The notes beneath the pieces were generated by a model, which saw only the letters and a program-made list of their open reading frames with translations, ran no database searches and was not told the DNA's origin. The position numbers were made by a program, and so were the translations under genes. Source: Accumulibacter sp. (lineage in GTDB: Bacteria > Pseudomonadota > Gammaproteobacteria > Burkholderiales > Rhodocyclaceae). From it: DNA of 36,706 bases. Of this stretch, positions 1-8,554 are shown one piece after another. The stretch spans positions 1 to 36,706 of the forward strand of contig JAIFKU010000040.1 of assembly GCA_020049495.1 (NCBI GenBank), in the 5' to 3' direction. Position 1 is the first letter of the stretch. Each line of letters starts with the position of its first letter.

Positions 1-243
1 GCTGTTGCCGAGGTGCGCGGTGCGGGTCTGCTGCTGGCGATCGAATTGCAGGATCACGCCGCGCGAAGTGCTAACGACCTGGCCGAAGCCGTGCTCTACC
101 GCTGCCTGACGGCCGGGCTCTCGTTCAAGGTCGGACAAGGCAAGGTGCTGGTTCTCGCGCCGCCTCTGAATATCGACGAAGCCGATCTGTGGCAGGCACT
201 CGATATTCTGCAGGGGGCACTGTACGCCGAATGCTCGGTTTGA
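1..243 (+). CDS. Class-III PLP aminotransferase, C-terminal fragment
   Basis: The reading frame is open from the first base, so this is the last 80 codons of a gene that starts outside the window. The piece has the C-terminal small-domain pattern of class-III (ornithine/4-aminobutyrate type) aminotransferases: an AEVRGAGLLLAIEL strand, then a GLSFKVGQG...LAPPLNI segment and a closing amphipathic helix. The PLP lysine and the substrate-defining residues lie upstream and are not visible, so the substrate cannot be named. The gene ends in TGA and no clear terminator follows. Confidence 0.75.
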   Translation, partial: AVAEVRGAGLLLAIELQDHAARSANDLAEAVLYRCLTAGLSFKVGQGKVLVLAPPLNIDEADLWQALDILQGALYAECSV

Positions 244-413
244 TGTTGCACCGTTTGGATCGCTGGATGCGATTCAGTGACATCAACAACTGAGAATACT
301 GTTGCTGGACAGACTGTTCTGTCGTTCAATTCAACTGAATCTTGGGATTCTTGAACCTGGAAGGCCTCTACGATGCCAATATGGCCTTACAACATAGGCA
401 TAAGCTAGGAATC

Positions 414-641
414 CTAGCTCTTTTCATTAGCTCTGATCTCTGCCATCTTCTTGCGCCATTCCGTTAGCTCCTCATCTTCAAACTTGAGCTGTAATGCCAA
501 GGCTTCTGTCCTGGACAGTTTTTTGTCTTCTACCCTGCGGGAAAACTTTCCACGCATTCTCGCCAATAAACGTTCCGCTTCTTCATCGCTCAAATGACTT
601 GCTTTTTCGAGATACTCATCTGCAGGTGTTTTCAATTTCAT
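414..641 (-). CDS. Small charged hypothetical protein (75 aa)
   Basis: This is a 75-residue, highly charged, probably helical protein with no signal peptide, membrane segment or cysteine. The start is supported by a GAGGA Shine-Dalgarno sequence nine bases before the ATG. The middle contains SDEEAERLLARMRGKFSRR and the end is Glu/Lys-rich, which suggests a coiled or helical cytoplasmic protein. I do not recognise a family. It lies 97 bp downstream of another unknown gene on the same strand (739-1371) and may share its transcript. Nothing in it or beside it shows a toxin-antitoxin arrangement. Confidence 0.6.
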   Translation of the reverse strand: MKLKTPADEYLEKASHLSDEEAERLLARMRGKFSRRVEDKKLSRTEALALQLKFEDEELTEWRKKMAEIRANEKS

Positions 642-738
642 GGTAATCCATCCTCTAAATTACGAAAAAGAGACAATCCGTCACTAATTTTCCTTCAATC
701 CGATCGCTTGTCTAAATTAGCTTAAGCGCATCAGAAGT

Positions 739-1371
739 TCAATGCTCGGTCCGTAGTGTCACATCTTCGGGGTTAAGCCTGTTGTCGGTCTGCTGGCGTT
801 GCAAGTTGCGTAGTACGGCTAAAGCCTTATAAGGCGATCTGAATGTACTTGGATAGCCAACAAGAATCGAACCACGATTGCCAATAGGCAACCCTTCGTG
901 AAAACCCGGCCTGGCCGTCCTTGAGAAAAACACCCGTTGTTCATCCTCGCTTGCGCGCAGTCCAAAAGTGACGCACTTTGTGTTTCCCCATTCATCAAGC
1001 AACAATTGCACGCCAATACTGGAGATGTTCGACCAGGGAACGAACAGCCATTTCTGCGCCATGACCGGTCCAGCTATCCTCAACTTTTTCTCTGACGGGA
1101 AATATACACCTTGCGCATCACTGGCAAAATGGATCGAAGCGGGCGGAGTGCGCACGGCAACTACAATCGCCAGACCCGATACGATCCATAGCAGCAGGGT
1201 TACGACAAAAGGCATCGTTGCCGCTGAAGTCATGAAATAAGCCAGCCCGCATCCAGACAACAAAAAAAGACCACGTCTGCCCAGCCTCAACCAACGCGGC
1301 TCACCGTAGATGAAATGTGCTGTCTCAAATACACGATATTCATCCAGCACAGTATTCAAGTTTGTCCCCAT
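739..1371 (-). CDS. Hypothetical two-helix membrane protein
   Basis: I place the start at the second of two adjacent ATGs because AGAGG lies six bases upstream; the frame itself is open to 1449. The product is about 210 residues. After a hydrophilic N-terminus of about 30 residues, two hydrophobic stretches follow closely (near LFLLSGCGLAYFM and VVTLLLWIVSGLAIVVAV). They form a helical hairpin, followed by a soluble domain of about 120 residues. The soluble part has a beta-rich look (QKWLFVPWSNISSIGVQ), like bacterial PH-type domains that follow a membrane hairpin, but this is only a resemblance. No family is assigned. Confidence 0.55.
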   Translation of the reverse strand: MGTNLNTVLDEYRVFETAHFIYGEPRWLRLGRRGLFLLSGCGLAYFMTSAATMPFVVTLLLWIVSGLAIVVAVRTPPASIHFASDAQGVYFPSEKKLRIAGPVMAQKWLFVPWSNISSIGVQLLLDEWGNTKCVTFGLRASEDEQRVFFSRTARPGFHEGLPIGNRGSILVGYPSTFRSPYKALAVLRNLQRQQTDNRLNPEDVTLRTEH

Positions 1372-1688
1372 CATAAACCTCTGCGTTGCGCAGAATCGTT
1401 GGAACTCTTGGCCAAGTTGGCATTCTGCTGGATGGCAAACCAGATACAAGTCAACTAATCAACTAATTTTAACCAGAATAATATTAGCTTTTGTGTGTTG
1501 CAGAATTATTACAACACCATGGCCGATGAATCAGGCTTTGTATTGTCGGCAAAAGACATTTGCAGGCATCAAGTCGATGTTATCAACAAGGCTCAATGGT
1601 CATCAATTTGCAATAAACTTGAAATAAACTGGATCGGTTTATTACGAGCGACTGTGCAACGAAAAGTGACGCACCAAGGATCTTACTG

Positions 1689-4046
1689 ATGACCATTCTG
1701 CCAATAACACTTTCGCAACGCCTTGGCTATTGGGTGCAGAAAGTGGGGGGCGGATGGTCCGGTCTGGTCCGGGGACCACTCCTGCTGGTCGGTCTGTTTC
1801 TGCTGTTCACCTGGCATCTGACCTATTCCCGCATCGAGCGTGAAGAATCCCTGGCCGTTCAAAACGCCATCAGCGACAACGTCAATATCGCCACGGTCAT
1901 CAGGGCAAATCTCGAACAGATCTTCGGCAAATCGGCCATCTATGCCGATCTGGCAACCGCGTTGATCAACGGCGAACGGTCAATGTCCATGCACCTCAAC
2001 CCCACGCTGAACGGTGATCGCACTTTTTTGAGGCTTGCCGTATTCGACAGTGCAGGGCGACTTCTCCATTCTTCTGCTCGACAAAAGGTCGAACCTGGTC
2101 TGGCTGCATTTGCCGGAACAATCACACAGGGGTTCAGTCGCTCTCCACCACCCGGCAGGATTATTGTTGGACGTCCGCAATCGACCGGAGACGCCTGGCG
2201 TATCCCTGTTTTGCAGGGGATCCCTCACGGCGAAGGGGATTGGGGGGTGCTCGTGGCCATCCTTGATCTCGGATATTTCCTCCGGCTTTTTCAGGATGTT
2301 CATCTGGGACCAGGGGGGCGGATTGAACTCATCAGCGACGATGGTTATCAACTGGTTGAATCGAATGGCTTAACCCTGTCCGCAGGACGAGACTACACGA
2401 ATACCGATTATCTGGCTTTCATTAATAACGGACAAAGCGGTTCAGGCCTGGTCTCGCGCAACGGTGAGCAATCGAAATCAGTCGTCGTTTACTTCAGGCT
2501 GGATACATTTCCGCTGACCGTCCTGGTCAGCCAGGATTACAACGATCTGCAGGCCGTATTGAAGCAGCAACAAGGAAACTATAAATGGGCGGCGATCCTG
2601 TTTTCTCTGCTGGTACTTGTCGGCACCCTCAGTCTTGTCGTTCTGGCGCGCCGCCAACGCGCCATTCATCTGGCGCTGAGCAATTCCGAGAAAGACAACC
2701 TGGTACTGATCGAGCGACTCAAGGGAGAGTCGAAGCGTGCCTTTCAATTGGCCTCGCATGATCATCTGACCGGTTTGCCCAACCGTATCCTGTTTGCCGA
2801 GATGGCCGCCAGTCATCTCTCGCGGGCGCGCAGAAGCCGGCGCTATCACGCCGTTTTGTTCATCGATCTTGATCGTTTCAAATCGATAAACGACACGCTG
2901 GGCCATCGTGTCGGCGATCTGTTGCTAATGGAAGTCGCACAGCGTTTTCGTGTCTGCCTGCGAGAGTCCGACGTGGCCGCCCGTGTTGGTGGAGACGAGT
3001 TCATCATTCTGATCAACGATGTCGAAACCATCGAGGACGTGGAAAAAATTGCCGAGAAGATCGTCACTGTCGTCAACGAACCGTTCATTGACCTCGATGG
3101 CCACGACGTTGAAATCAGTTCCAGTATCGGCGTTGCGCTTTATCCCCGGGACGGCGAAGACATCGACATGTTACTGAAACATGCGGATGCCGCAATGTAC
3201 ACGGCAAAAGCGGCAGGTCGCGGTACCTATCGCTTTCACGACATGGAACTGAACCGCCAGGCGCTACGCCAGAGCGAATTGCTGCAAGGATTGCGTCAAG
3301 CCATTCGTGATGGGGAATTGGTCTTGCACTATCAACCGCGGGTGGCAACCAGCGATTTTGCCTTGACCGGCCTGGAGGCGCTGGTGCGCTGGCAACATCC
3401 CGAACTGGGATTGATCTTTCCGAATGACTTCATCCCACTGGCAGAGGAAAACGATCTGATCGCCCCTCTTGGATTGTGGGTTATCAAAGCCGTCTGCGCA
3501 CAGTTGGCTGATTGGCGTAGTCGTGGCGTACCGCTGGTGCCGGTGGCCGTTAATGTTTCAACGAAGCAATTCAAGGACGACAGCCTCATAACGGAGATTC
3601 GTGACGCCCTGCAGCACCATGACATACCGGCTCACCTGTTCGAGATCGAAATCACCGAAAGTTGCCTGGTTGAAGATCCGGAAAGGGTCGCCGGGATACT
3701 GACAGAACTGGTAGCGCACGGTGTAAAAGCATCAATGGACGATTACGGAACCGGCTTTGCCAGCCTGGGCTATCTGAAGATGTTGCCCCTGCATGCGATC
3801 AAGATTGACCGTCTCTTCATCCGTGAAATACATAATCACACCAGCGACGCGATGATCGTTTCTTCGATCACTACACTGGCGCATAACCTCGACCTGCTGG
3901 TCGTTGCCGAAGGCGTGGAAACCAGAGACCAACTGGTGCACCTGAAGACAATCGGCTGCGATCAGATACAGGGCTACTACTTCCAGCGTCCGGTTGACGC
4001 CGCCGCGATCGAACCGGTCTTGCATGAAGGGAGATTCTCAAAGTGA
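1689..4046 (+). CDS. Membrane GGDEF-EAL cyclic-di-GMP protein with periplasmic sensor
   Basis: This 785-residue protein should make and/or degrade the second messenger c-di-GMP at the inner membrane. One helix at about residues 25-47 and another at about 298-321 bracket a periplasmic sensor region of about 250 residues with the layout of Cache domains. GGDEF is intact at residues 434-438 and EAL at 563-565. The other EAL-domain landmarks are also present: NVSTKQF, EITES, DDYGTGFAS, KIDRLF, AEGVET and QGYYF. Both activities are therefore possible, and the net direction cannot be read from sequence. AAGGA lies eight bases before the ATG. The stop overlaps the GTG start of a PhnD-like binding protein, suggesting that the two work together. 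Confidence 0.93.
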   Translation: MTILPITLSQRLGYWVQKVGGGWSGLVRGPLLLVGLFLLFTWHLTYSRIEREESLAVQNAISDNVNIATVIRANLEQIFGKSAIYADLATALINGERSMSMHLNPTLNGDRTFLRLAVFDSAGRLLHSSARQKVEPGLAAFAGTITQGFSRSPPPGRIIVGRPQSTGDAWRIPVLQGIPHGEGDWGVLVAILDLGYFLRLFQDVHLGPGGRIELISDDGYQLVESNGLTLSAGRDYTNTDYLAFINNGQSGSGLVSRNGEQSKSVVVYFRLDTFPLTVLVSQDYNDLQAVLKQQQGNYKWAAILFSLLVLVGTLSLVVLARRQRAIHLALSNSEKDNLVLIERLKGESKRAFQLASHDHLTGLPNRILFAEMAASHLSRARRSRRYHAVLFIDLDRFKSINDTLGHRVGDLLLMEVAQRFRVCLRESDVAARVGGDEFIILINDVETIEDVEKIAEKIVTVVNEPFIDLDGHDVEISSSIGVALYPRDGEDIDMLLKHADAAMYTAKAAGRGTYRFHDMELNRQALRQSELLQGLRQAIRDGELVLHYQPRVATSDFALTGLEALVRWQHPELGLIFPNDFIPLAEENDLIAPLGLWVIKAVCAQLADWRSRGVPLVPVAVNVSTKQFKDDSLITEIRDALQHHDIPAHLFEIEITESCLVEDPERVAGILTELVAHGVKASMDDYGTGFASLGYLKMLPLHAIKIDRLFIREIHNHTSDAMIVSSITTLAHNLDLLVVAEGVETRDQLVHLKTIGCDQIQGYYFQRPVDAAAIEPVLHEGRFSK

Positions 4047-4927
4047 AATTGATCTGTTTTGCGCGAGTTACCGCGATGCTGTGCCTAAGCCTGGCCTCCA
4101 TCTCCGTATCTGCTGCCGATTGCGACAATCCACCGCGCCTGCGCTTTTCGCTGGTTCCCCAAGGCGACGCCAGGAAGGATGCGGCAACGTTCCGCCCCCT
4201 GTTTGAAGCGCTGGAACGCGAGTTGGGCAAGCCGGTCGAGGTGATTTATCCATCCTCGTACGGCTTCGTCGTGGAAGGGCTTCTGGCCAGGAGTATCGAT
4301 CTTGCATTCATGGGGCCGGCGAGCTTTGCCTCGGCAAAAAACAGCGACCACGATGTTCAGGCCTTTGCCAGCTACTCGAAGAAAGCCAACGCATTTCAGG
4401 AAGAAGGTGCGTACTACCGTTCGCTCCTGGTGGTACGCAGCAATTCGAGATTTCGTGACAATGACTCCCTGAAAGGGGCAAAGCTGGCATTGGTCGATCC
4501 GGCGAGCACTTCAGGGGCCGTATTGCCCAGGTATATGTATTCGCCAGTAATCAAGGCACCGTTCGAGAAATATTTTGGCCAGGTCGTTTTTACCGGCAGC
4601 CACGACAAATCGATTGCCGCTGTCGCCAGCGGACAGGTCGACGCAGCGTTCGTCTCCACCGGCCATTTATCGGGCCTGATCGATGCCGGAAAAGAAAGCA
4701 AGGACAATTATCGGGTTCTGTGGCAATCGGAACCGATCCCTCTGGACCCTTTTGTCTATCGCAACCGCTTGTGCGCACCGATCAAGGAAAAGATCCGGAA
4801 GGTCTTTTTCGAAAACAACGGCGAGAACTATCCCTCGGTGCTGAATAAGCTCAAGGCTGTCCGCTTTTCGCCGATCAGCGACGATAATTACAAGCTCTTC
4901 CGGGAAATACTGCGCACAACGCCATGA
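4043..4927 (+). CDS. PhnD-family periplasmic substrate-binding protein
   Basis: This is a 294-residue exported protein with a signal peptide (hydrophobic core LCLSLASISVSA, probable cleavage at about residue 24). The mature part matches the phosphate/phosphite/phosphonate-binding PhnD family: LRFSLVPQGDARK at the start, FRPLFEALERELGKPV, SYGFVVEGLLARSIDLAFMGPASFA, and SGHLSG-type residues later. No permease or ATPase gene is adjacent, so it is probably not a transporter subunit. It starts with GTG inside the stop of the upstream GGDEF-EAL gene (GTGA overlap), pointing to translational coupling. I infer that it acts as a ligand-sensing partner of that membrane protein. The ligand is unknown. 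Confidence 0.88.
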   Translation: MKLICFARVTAMLCLSLASISVSAADCDNPPRLRFSLVPQGDARKDAATFRPLFEALERELGKPVEVIYPSSYGFVVEGLLARSIDLAFMGPASFASAKNSDHDVQAFASYSKKANAFQEEGAYYRSLLVVRSNSRFRDNDSLKGAKLALVDPASTSGAVLPRYMYSPVIKAPFEKYFGQVVFTGSHDKSIAAVASGQVDAAFVSTGHLSGLIDAGKESKDNYRVLWQSEPIPLDPFVYRNRLCAPIKEKIRKVFFENNGENYPSVLNKLKAVRFSPISDDNYKLFREILRTTP

Positions 4928-5032
4928 ATAAACAATCTGGCCGCGCTTTATCCGATCGCCCGTGTTCAATAAAACCACACTTCCTGCCCAGTCCGTTACT
5001 GCTCGGTGCAGACAGGAAGCTGATTCCTGCTG

Positions 5033-5665
5033 CTATTTGGCGGGACGTCCAGTTTTTAACTTGTCAACGCTTTCAACAACTTTTTTCAGTGCCGCATCAG
5101 ACAATGCAGAGAGAGCAACCAGGCCAGCACGAAGCAATTCACTCTTCTTGACCTCGTAGCCGACCTTCAGTGCACGTTGCTTAAGGATACCAATCCGGGC
5201 GTAATCCGGTTCCGGGAAAGTAAAACTGTCGCGAACCAGTTTCGGCTTTTTGCCTGAGTGTTTTTTCTCCTTGATTTCCTTGACCTCGGTGCTCGTTTTG
5301 GCTTTGGCAAGTGCTCTGCTGAAACTCACCCTTTTTACCTCAGTCTTGCTTGCTTCTGGTTTTTCTGGCGCAGGCGACTTGGCCGCTTGCCCTTTGATCT
5401 TTACAGCCCTGGAAGCTTCGGGTTTGACCTTGGATACCGGCTTGACTTGCTGCTTGGTATTGGCCGGTGTTTTACTGGCGGACGGTTTTACCACCCCTGC
5501 AGCTGGCTTGCTTTCCTTTGCCTTTGCCTTTGCCTTTGCCTTTGCCTTTGCCTTTGCAGGAAGCTTGGCCGTCTTTACGGCCACTGAGGTTTTTGCGTTT
5601 ACATTCGCTGAGGCTTCCGGTTCTGCCACATCGTGTTCGGGGGTATTGGACGGGGAATTACTCAT
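5033..5665 (-). CDS. Histone H1-like Lys/Ala-rich protein with conserved C-terminal domain
   Basis: The start is set at the ATG preceded by AAGGAG at eight bases, giving 210 residues; the frame runs open to 5755 but upstream codons overlap the promoter region. The first ~130 residues are low complexity and rich in Lys, Ala, Pro and Val, including an (AK)n run, like AlgP or histone H1-like proteins that coat DNA. The last ~70 residues are ordered-looking: KLVRDSFTFPEPDYARIG, then KKSELLRAGLVALSALSD, ending KTGRPAK. This tail recurs in betaproteobacterial H1-like proteins and resembles a ribbon-helix-helix fold, which is my inference. The gene is monocistronic and convergent with the PhnD gene. 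Confidence 0.8.
   Translation of the reverse strand: MSNSPSNTPEHDVAEPEASANVNAKTSVAVKTAKLPAKAKAKAKAKAKAKESKPAAGVVKPSASKTPANTKQQVKPVSKVKPEASRAVKIKGQAAKSPAPEKPEASKTEVKRVSFSRALAKAKTSTEVKEIKEKKHSGKKPKLVRDSFTFPEPDYARIGILKQRALKVGYEVKKSELLRAGLVALSALSDAALKKVVESVDKLKTGRPAK
5515..5556. repeat. Hexanucleotide tandem repeat, 7 copies of CCTTTG
   Basis: Seven perfect copies of CCTTTG lie in tandem inside the histone H1-like gene and encode alternating Ala-Lys on the minus strand. The unit is a multiple of three, so gain or loss of copies changes the length of the basic tail without shifting the frame. Confidence 0.95.
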
Positions 5666-5690
5666 GACACGCACTCCTTGACATGTAAAG

Positions 5691-5705
5691 TTTATACAGT
5701 ATAAA
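5691..5705. promoter_or_regulatory. Perfect 7-1-7 palindrome, candidate operator
   Basis: TTTATAC-A-GTATAAA is a perfect inverted repeat 25 bp upstream of the ATG of the histone H1-like gene. On the minus strand it contains TATACT, a good -10 hexamer (5698-5703), although no convincing -35 box lies 16-18 bp upstream. A repressor bound here would block the promoter. It does not match the CTGT-N8-ACAG LexA pattern. The regulator is unknown. Confidence 0.5.
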
Positions 5706-5836
5706 CCATATAAATATAAACGCCAGCAGGACGCTGGAAGCGCACACTCTTGCAAGAAATATTATTGGCACATCCGGCCGATATGCGGGCACGCAGTCAC
5801 TGAAATCGCCATGCCAGCGGCTCCTTCTCTCGATGA

Positions 5837-6643
5837 TCAGAACAAATGCCTGCGCGCCAGTTCAAAGAGGCTGAGCACAATTTCAAAAAGTATCAGCACG
5901 ATGACATACCACTCCAGCTTGTGAAGCTGTTTGTTGTCCAGAATGTCCGCCAGGGTTTGCGCGGTATCTGAAATCAGGTTGAGCTTACGGTCGAGCGCTG
6001 CCTGACGTTCTTTAAGCTCGAATTCATCTTCAAGACTGGCATAAAGAACTTCGAGGTGAGGGAATTCCCAAAGGACTTCAGGCTTGTCACCGATTTCTGC
6101 TCGACCCACCATGCGGTGCTCGATCAGTAACATATTGCCGATTTTTGACAACACGGTTTTCGCATCCGCGCTCACCTTGCCAAAGGTCGCCAGTTCCTGG
6201 GCTAGCGGCTCGATCCCGTCGAATTCACTCGCGACTTTTTTCTCATAGAGCGACAGCACAAGATTTTTACTGAGTGCATCTGCTATGACCTGTACCTTCT
6301 CCAGAGAAACTTCGTCTAGCGACACTGCACCGCTTTGCACACCCAGACTGGATTGTCCACAGTGGATTTCGAGCTCCTCGATTTCCGGGCTGGCGTAGGC
6401 ATTGCTTATCAGCGATTTTAGCGACTCGACAAAACGCGCTTCTTCCTGAGCATTGACCCCGAAAAAAACAACCACACCATAACGAAACAGAACAGCCACG
6501 CCTCCGTCAGCATCCACTTCGACGGTCAGGGGTGTGGTACCCAGGCAATCAGTAATCTTGAAAGTTTTGAGGTCAAGCCGGTCTCCGAACAGGAAGGCGC
6601 GGACATTAACCCGTTGCCGGGATTTGAGGGTAAGTGGGTTCAT
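5837..6643 (-). CDS. RMD1/YagE-family (DUF155) membrane-anchored protein
   Basis: This 268-residue protein has the hallmarks of the RMD1/DUF155 family. These are an N-terminal beta-rich half with YGVVVFFGV, a helical stretch with LSKIGNMLLIEHRMVGRAEI and the DRKLNLISDTAQTLADILD segment, and a C-terminal LEWYVIVLILFEIVLSLFEL membrane helix (about residues 243-262). The yeast relatives are mitochondrial inner-membrane proteins linked to translation or meiotic division; the bacterial role is not established. The start ATG has only a weak GGA upstream, but the N-terminus matches family length. It stands alone between the H1-like gene and a long gene-free stretch. Confidence 0.85.
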   Translation of the reverse strand: MNPLTLKSRQRVNVRAFLFGDRLDLKTFKITDCLGTTPLTVEVDADGGVAVLFRYGVVVFFGVNAQEEARFVESLKSLISNAYASPEIEELEIHCGQSSLGVQSGAVSLDEVSLEKVQVIADALSKNLVLSLYEKKVASEFDGIEPLAQELATFGKVSADAKTVLSKIGNMLLIEHRMVGRAEIGDKPEVLWEFPHLEVLYASLEDEFELKERQAALDRKLNLISDTAQTLADILDNKQLHKLEWYVIVLILFEIVLSLFELARRHLF

Positions 6644-7399
6644 TGATCCATCAGCTTCAATGACAGTATCTCTGGGTTCAATAGTTCACGGTTTGAGATT
6701 CGCGACAGTACGTTGAAATTTGCACCAAGACGGTGATCAACCCGTCTATCACAGCCATCGTCACTGCTCCATATTCAAGATGACTCGTAAATCATGGCCG
6801 CTTGAATCGTGGGCAATACTGCAATTGGTAAAGCGCTCTGATCGTGGACCGTGGATGATCCGCCAGTAGTCATACCGATTAAGCGCTTATGCCTTGGATA
6901 ATGTTACTGGTAATGGCGTTACATGCCAGATGTCTACATTATATTCACGAATTGCACGGTTTGAAGAGAATCGGCCGCAACACACTACGTTTGAAATTGC
7001 CATTCTGGACCAGCGGTCCTGATTTTGGTTAGCCTCGACCGAGCGCGCAGTCAGGGGGTGAAGGGATCTATTGACAATTTAAACATGCGGCTAATCTCCC
7101 AATTGGCCACGTTCAGGCATCAGCCAGATGCAGTTCGATGCCGACATCGCCAGGGCAATCAATGGCATCGGTCTGCGAGTTGACTGATATTTCTAAGTCA
7201 TATCGTCTGTATACCGAATTCCAGTTTGTCGATAGAGCCAAGACATCATTACTCCATCGCCGCTCAGACAATTACTGATAGTTCTCTGCGCACTTGACAA
7301 TCCTATTTCGCCAAGTCATTTTCTGCGGTGATTCAATAGGGCGAGAAACCCCGAATGCGGAGCAATCGTTTCAGGCGTCAGGGCGCCGGTACGCACGTG
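6644..7399. other. Gene-free stretch (about 750 bp)
   Basis: I find no credible coding region, tRNA or terminator here. The base composition is lower in GC than the flanking genes, and stop codons are frequent in all frames. The part around 7080-7190 has a short minus-strand reading without stops that looks gene-like, but it has no start, no ribosome site and no recognisable family. This may be decayed DNA or an unrecognised non-coding RNA region. Confidence 0.5.
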
Positions 7400-8185
7400 C
7401 TACTCGCGTGCGCCACGCCTTTCCAGGGCGCCAACGACGCTCGCGTAGCCCATGAAGCGAGCCATCTGCAGCGGTGTATATTGGCGCGGACGACGATCAA
7501 ATTGGGCGCCCTTTTCGACGAGAAGCAGCGCCATTTGCTCTCGCTCTTCGAGTAGCGCCAAGAACAGTGCGCTTTGGTGGTTCTTGTCGCTGACATTCGG
7601 ATCGGCGCCCAGTGATAGCAATCCATCGAATGCATTGGCCTGGTTGTAATGGATGGCGGTAATCAGGGGGGGTTCACCGGCAGCGTTTGTTGCATCGATG
7701 CGAGCCCCGGCAGCCGCCAACTGCGCAATGATTTTCTGATGACCGAATTGCGTAGCCAGATGCAGCGGCGTTTCGCCAAGAGCGTCGCGCTGATTCGGGT
7801 CGGCCCCCGCCTTAAGCAGAAGCCCAACGTTGGGCGTCGATCCTTCCTTCGCCGCAAATGTCAGCGGAGTGAAACCGGAACTGCCAAGTGCATTGGGATA
7901 GATTCCCTTGTCCAGCAAAGTGCGAAGGAGTTGCGTACGGTTTCCCTGCGTTGCCGCAAGTACAACGTTGTTGCCGCGTCGGTCTGTGGCGTTGAGATTG
8001 GCGCCGAGGCCGACGGCGATATTGAAAGTGGTCATGTCGCCACGGCCGGCCGCTGCAATCAGGCTCTCGTCGAGGTCTTCCTGGCTGATTTCGCCGGCGT
8101 GGGCCATCATCAGCGGCGCCAGCACGAAGATAGCCACAAATAGGTATCGAGCGACACCTTGCGTGAAAGAGGAGTATGAGCACAT
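7400..8185 (-). CDS. Exported ankyrin-repeat protein
   Basis: This 261-residue protein has an N-terminal signal peptide (ARYLFVAIFVLAPLMMAHAG, cleavage near residue 31), so it should act in the periplasm. The rest is about six to seven ankyrin repeats of 33 residues, shown by recurring GxTPLxxA and LLxxGADPN motifs (GFTPLTFAAKEG, LLLKAGADPNQRD, GETPLHLATQFGH, LLSLGADPNVSD, YTPLQMARFMG). Ankyrin arrays bind other proteins, and the partner cannot be deduced. No strong Shine-Dalgarno sequence precedes the ATG; the start was kept because it gives an intact signal peptide. The next gene is divergent, so it is probably transcribed alone. Confidence 0.87.
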   Translation of the reverse strand: MCSYSSFTQGVARYLFVAIFVLAPLMMAHAGEISQEDLDESLIAAAGRGDMTTFNIAVGLGANLNATDRRGNNVVLAATQGNRTQLLRTLLDKGIYPNALGSSGFTPLTFAAKEGSTPNVGLLLKAGADPNQRDALGETPLHLATQFGHQKIIAQLAAAGARIDATNAAGEPPLITAIHYNQANAFDGLLSLGADPNVSDKNHQSALFLALLEEREQMALLLVEKGAQFDRRPRQYTPLQMARFMGYASVVGALERRGARE

Positions 8186-8554
8186 GCTGGAACCGTAGAT
8201 AGGTGATCGGCGACGATGGGACAGCGGAAGTATGAAAGTTAGCCGATTTTGATGTCATTTGCGTTACACGGCCGCGGCAGCATCTGCGGTGCTTGCCGAT
8301 GAGCCAACAAGTGCAGAGTGAATTGTTCCCGGTCTGGCGCACACCGTTGCGATTCTCCACAGGCCCAGCCTGTAACTCTGTAGTCCGGATGGGATAATGC
8401 CTGCATTCGCATGCAGGCACTGTTGGACTCTTCAGGAAGACCGCGTTATGCAGTATCCTTGCCGTCACCGAAATACTCATAGCAGAACATTATCTATGGC
8501 CTGCAACACCGTGTCGCTAGCTACCCCGTCGGGTAGTATTGCCGGAGGTACTAC
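8186..8554. other. Divergent intergenic region between ankyrin and GGDEF-EAL genes
   Basis: This 369-bp region must hold the promoters of both divergent genes. I see no coding sequence. It contains a nine-bp hairpin at 8398-8419 and a GGAGG ribosome site at 8544-8548 for the downstream gene. No convincing paired -35/-10 boxes could be named. Confidence 0.5.
8398..8419. other. Perfect 9-bp hairpin in leader region
   Basis: TGCCTGCAT and ATGCAGGCA are separated by TCGC, forming a perfect nine-bp stem with a four-base loop. No T-run follows on either strand, so it is not a typical intrinsic terminator. It lies 136 bp before the second GGDEF-EAL gene and could be a protein-binding site or an RNA structure in its leader. 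Confidence 0.45.

Noticed and set aside
4980-5019. Terminator between the PhnD and H1-like genes
   Set aside because: CTTCCTG and CAGGAAG pair, but the loop is 26 bases and no T-run follows on either strand.
5680-5705. Possible LexA box before the H1-like gene
   Set aside because: CTGT is present but the partner ACAG is not at the required spacing; the palindrome is centred elsewhere.
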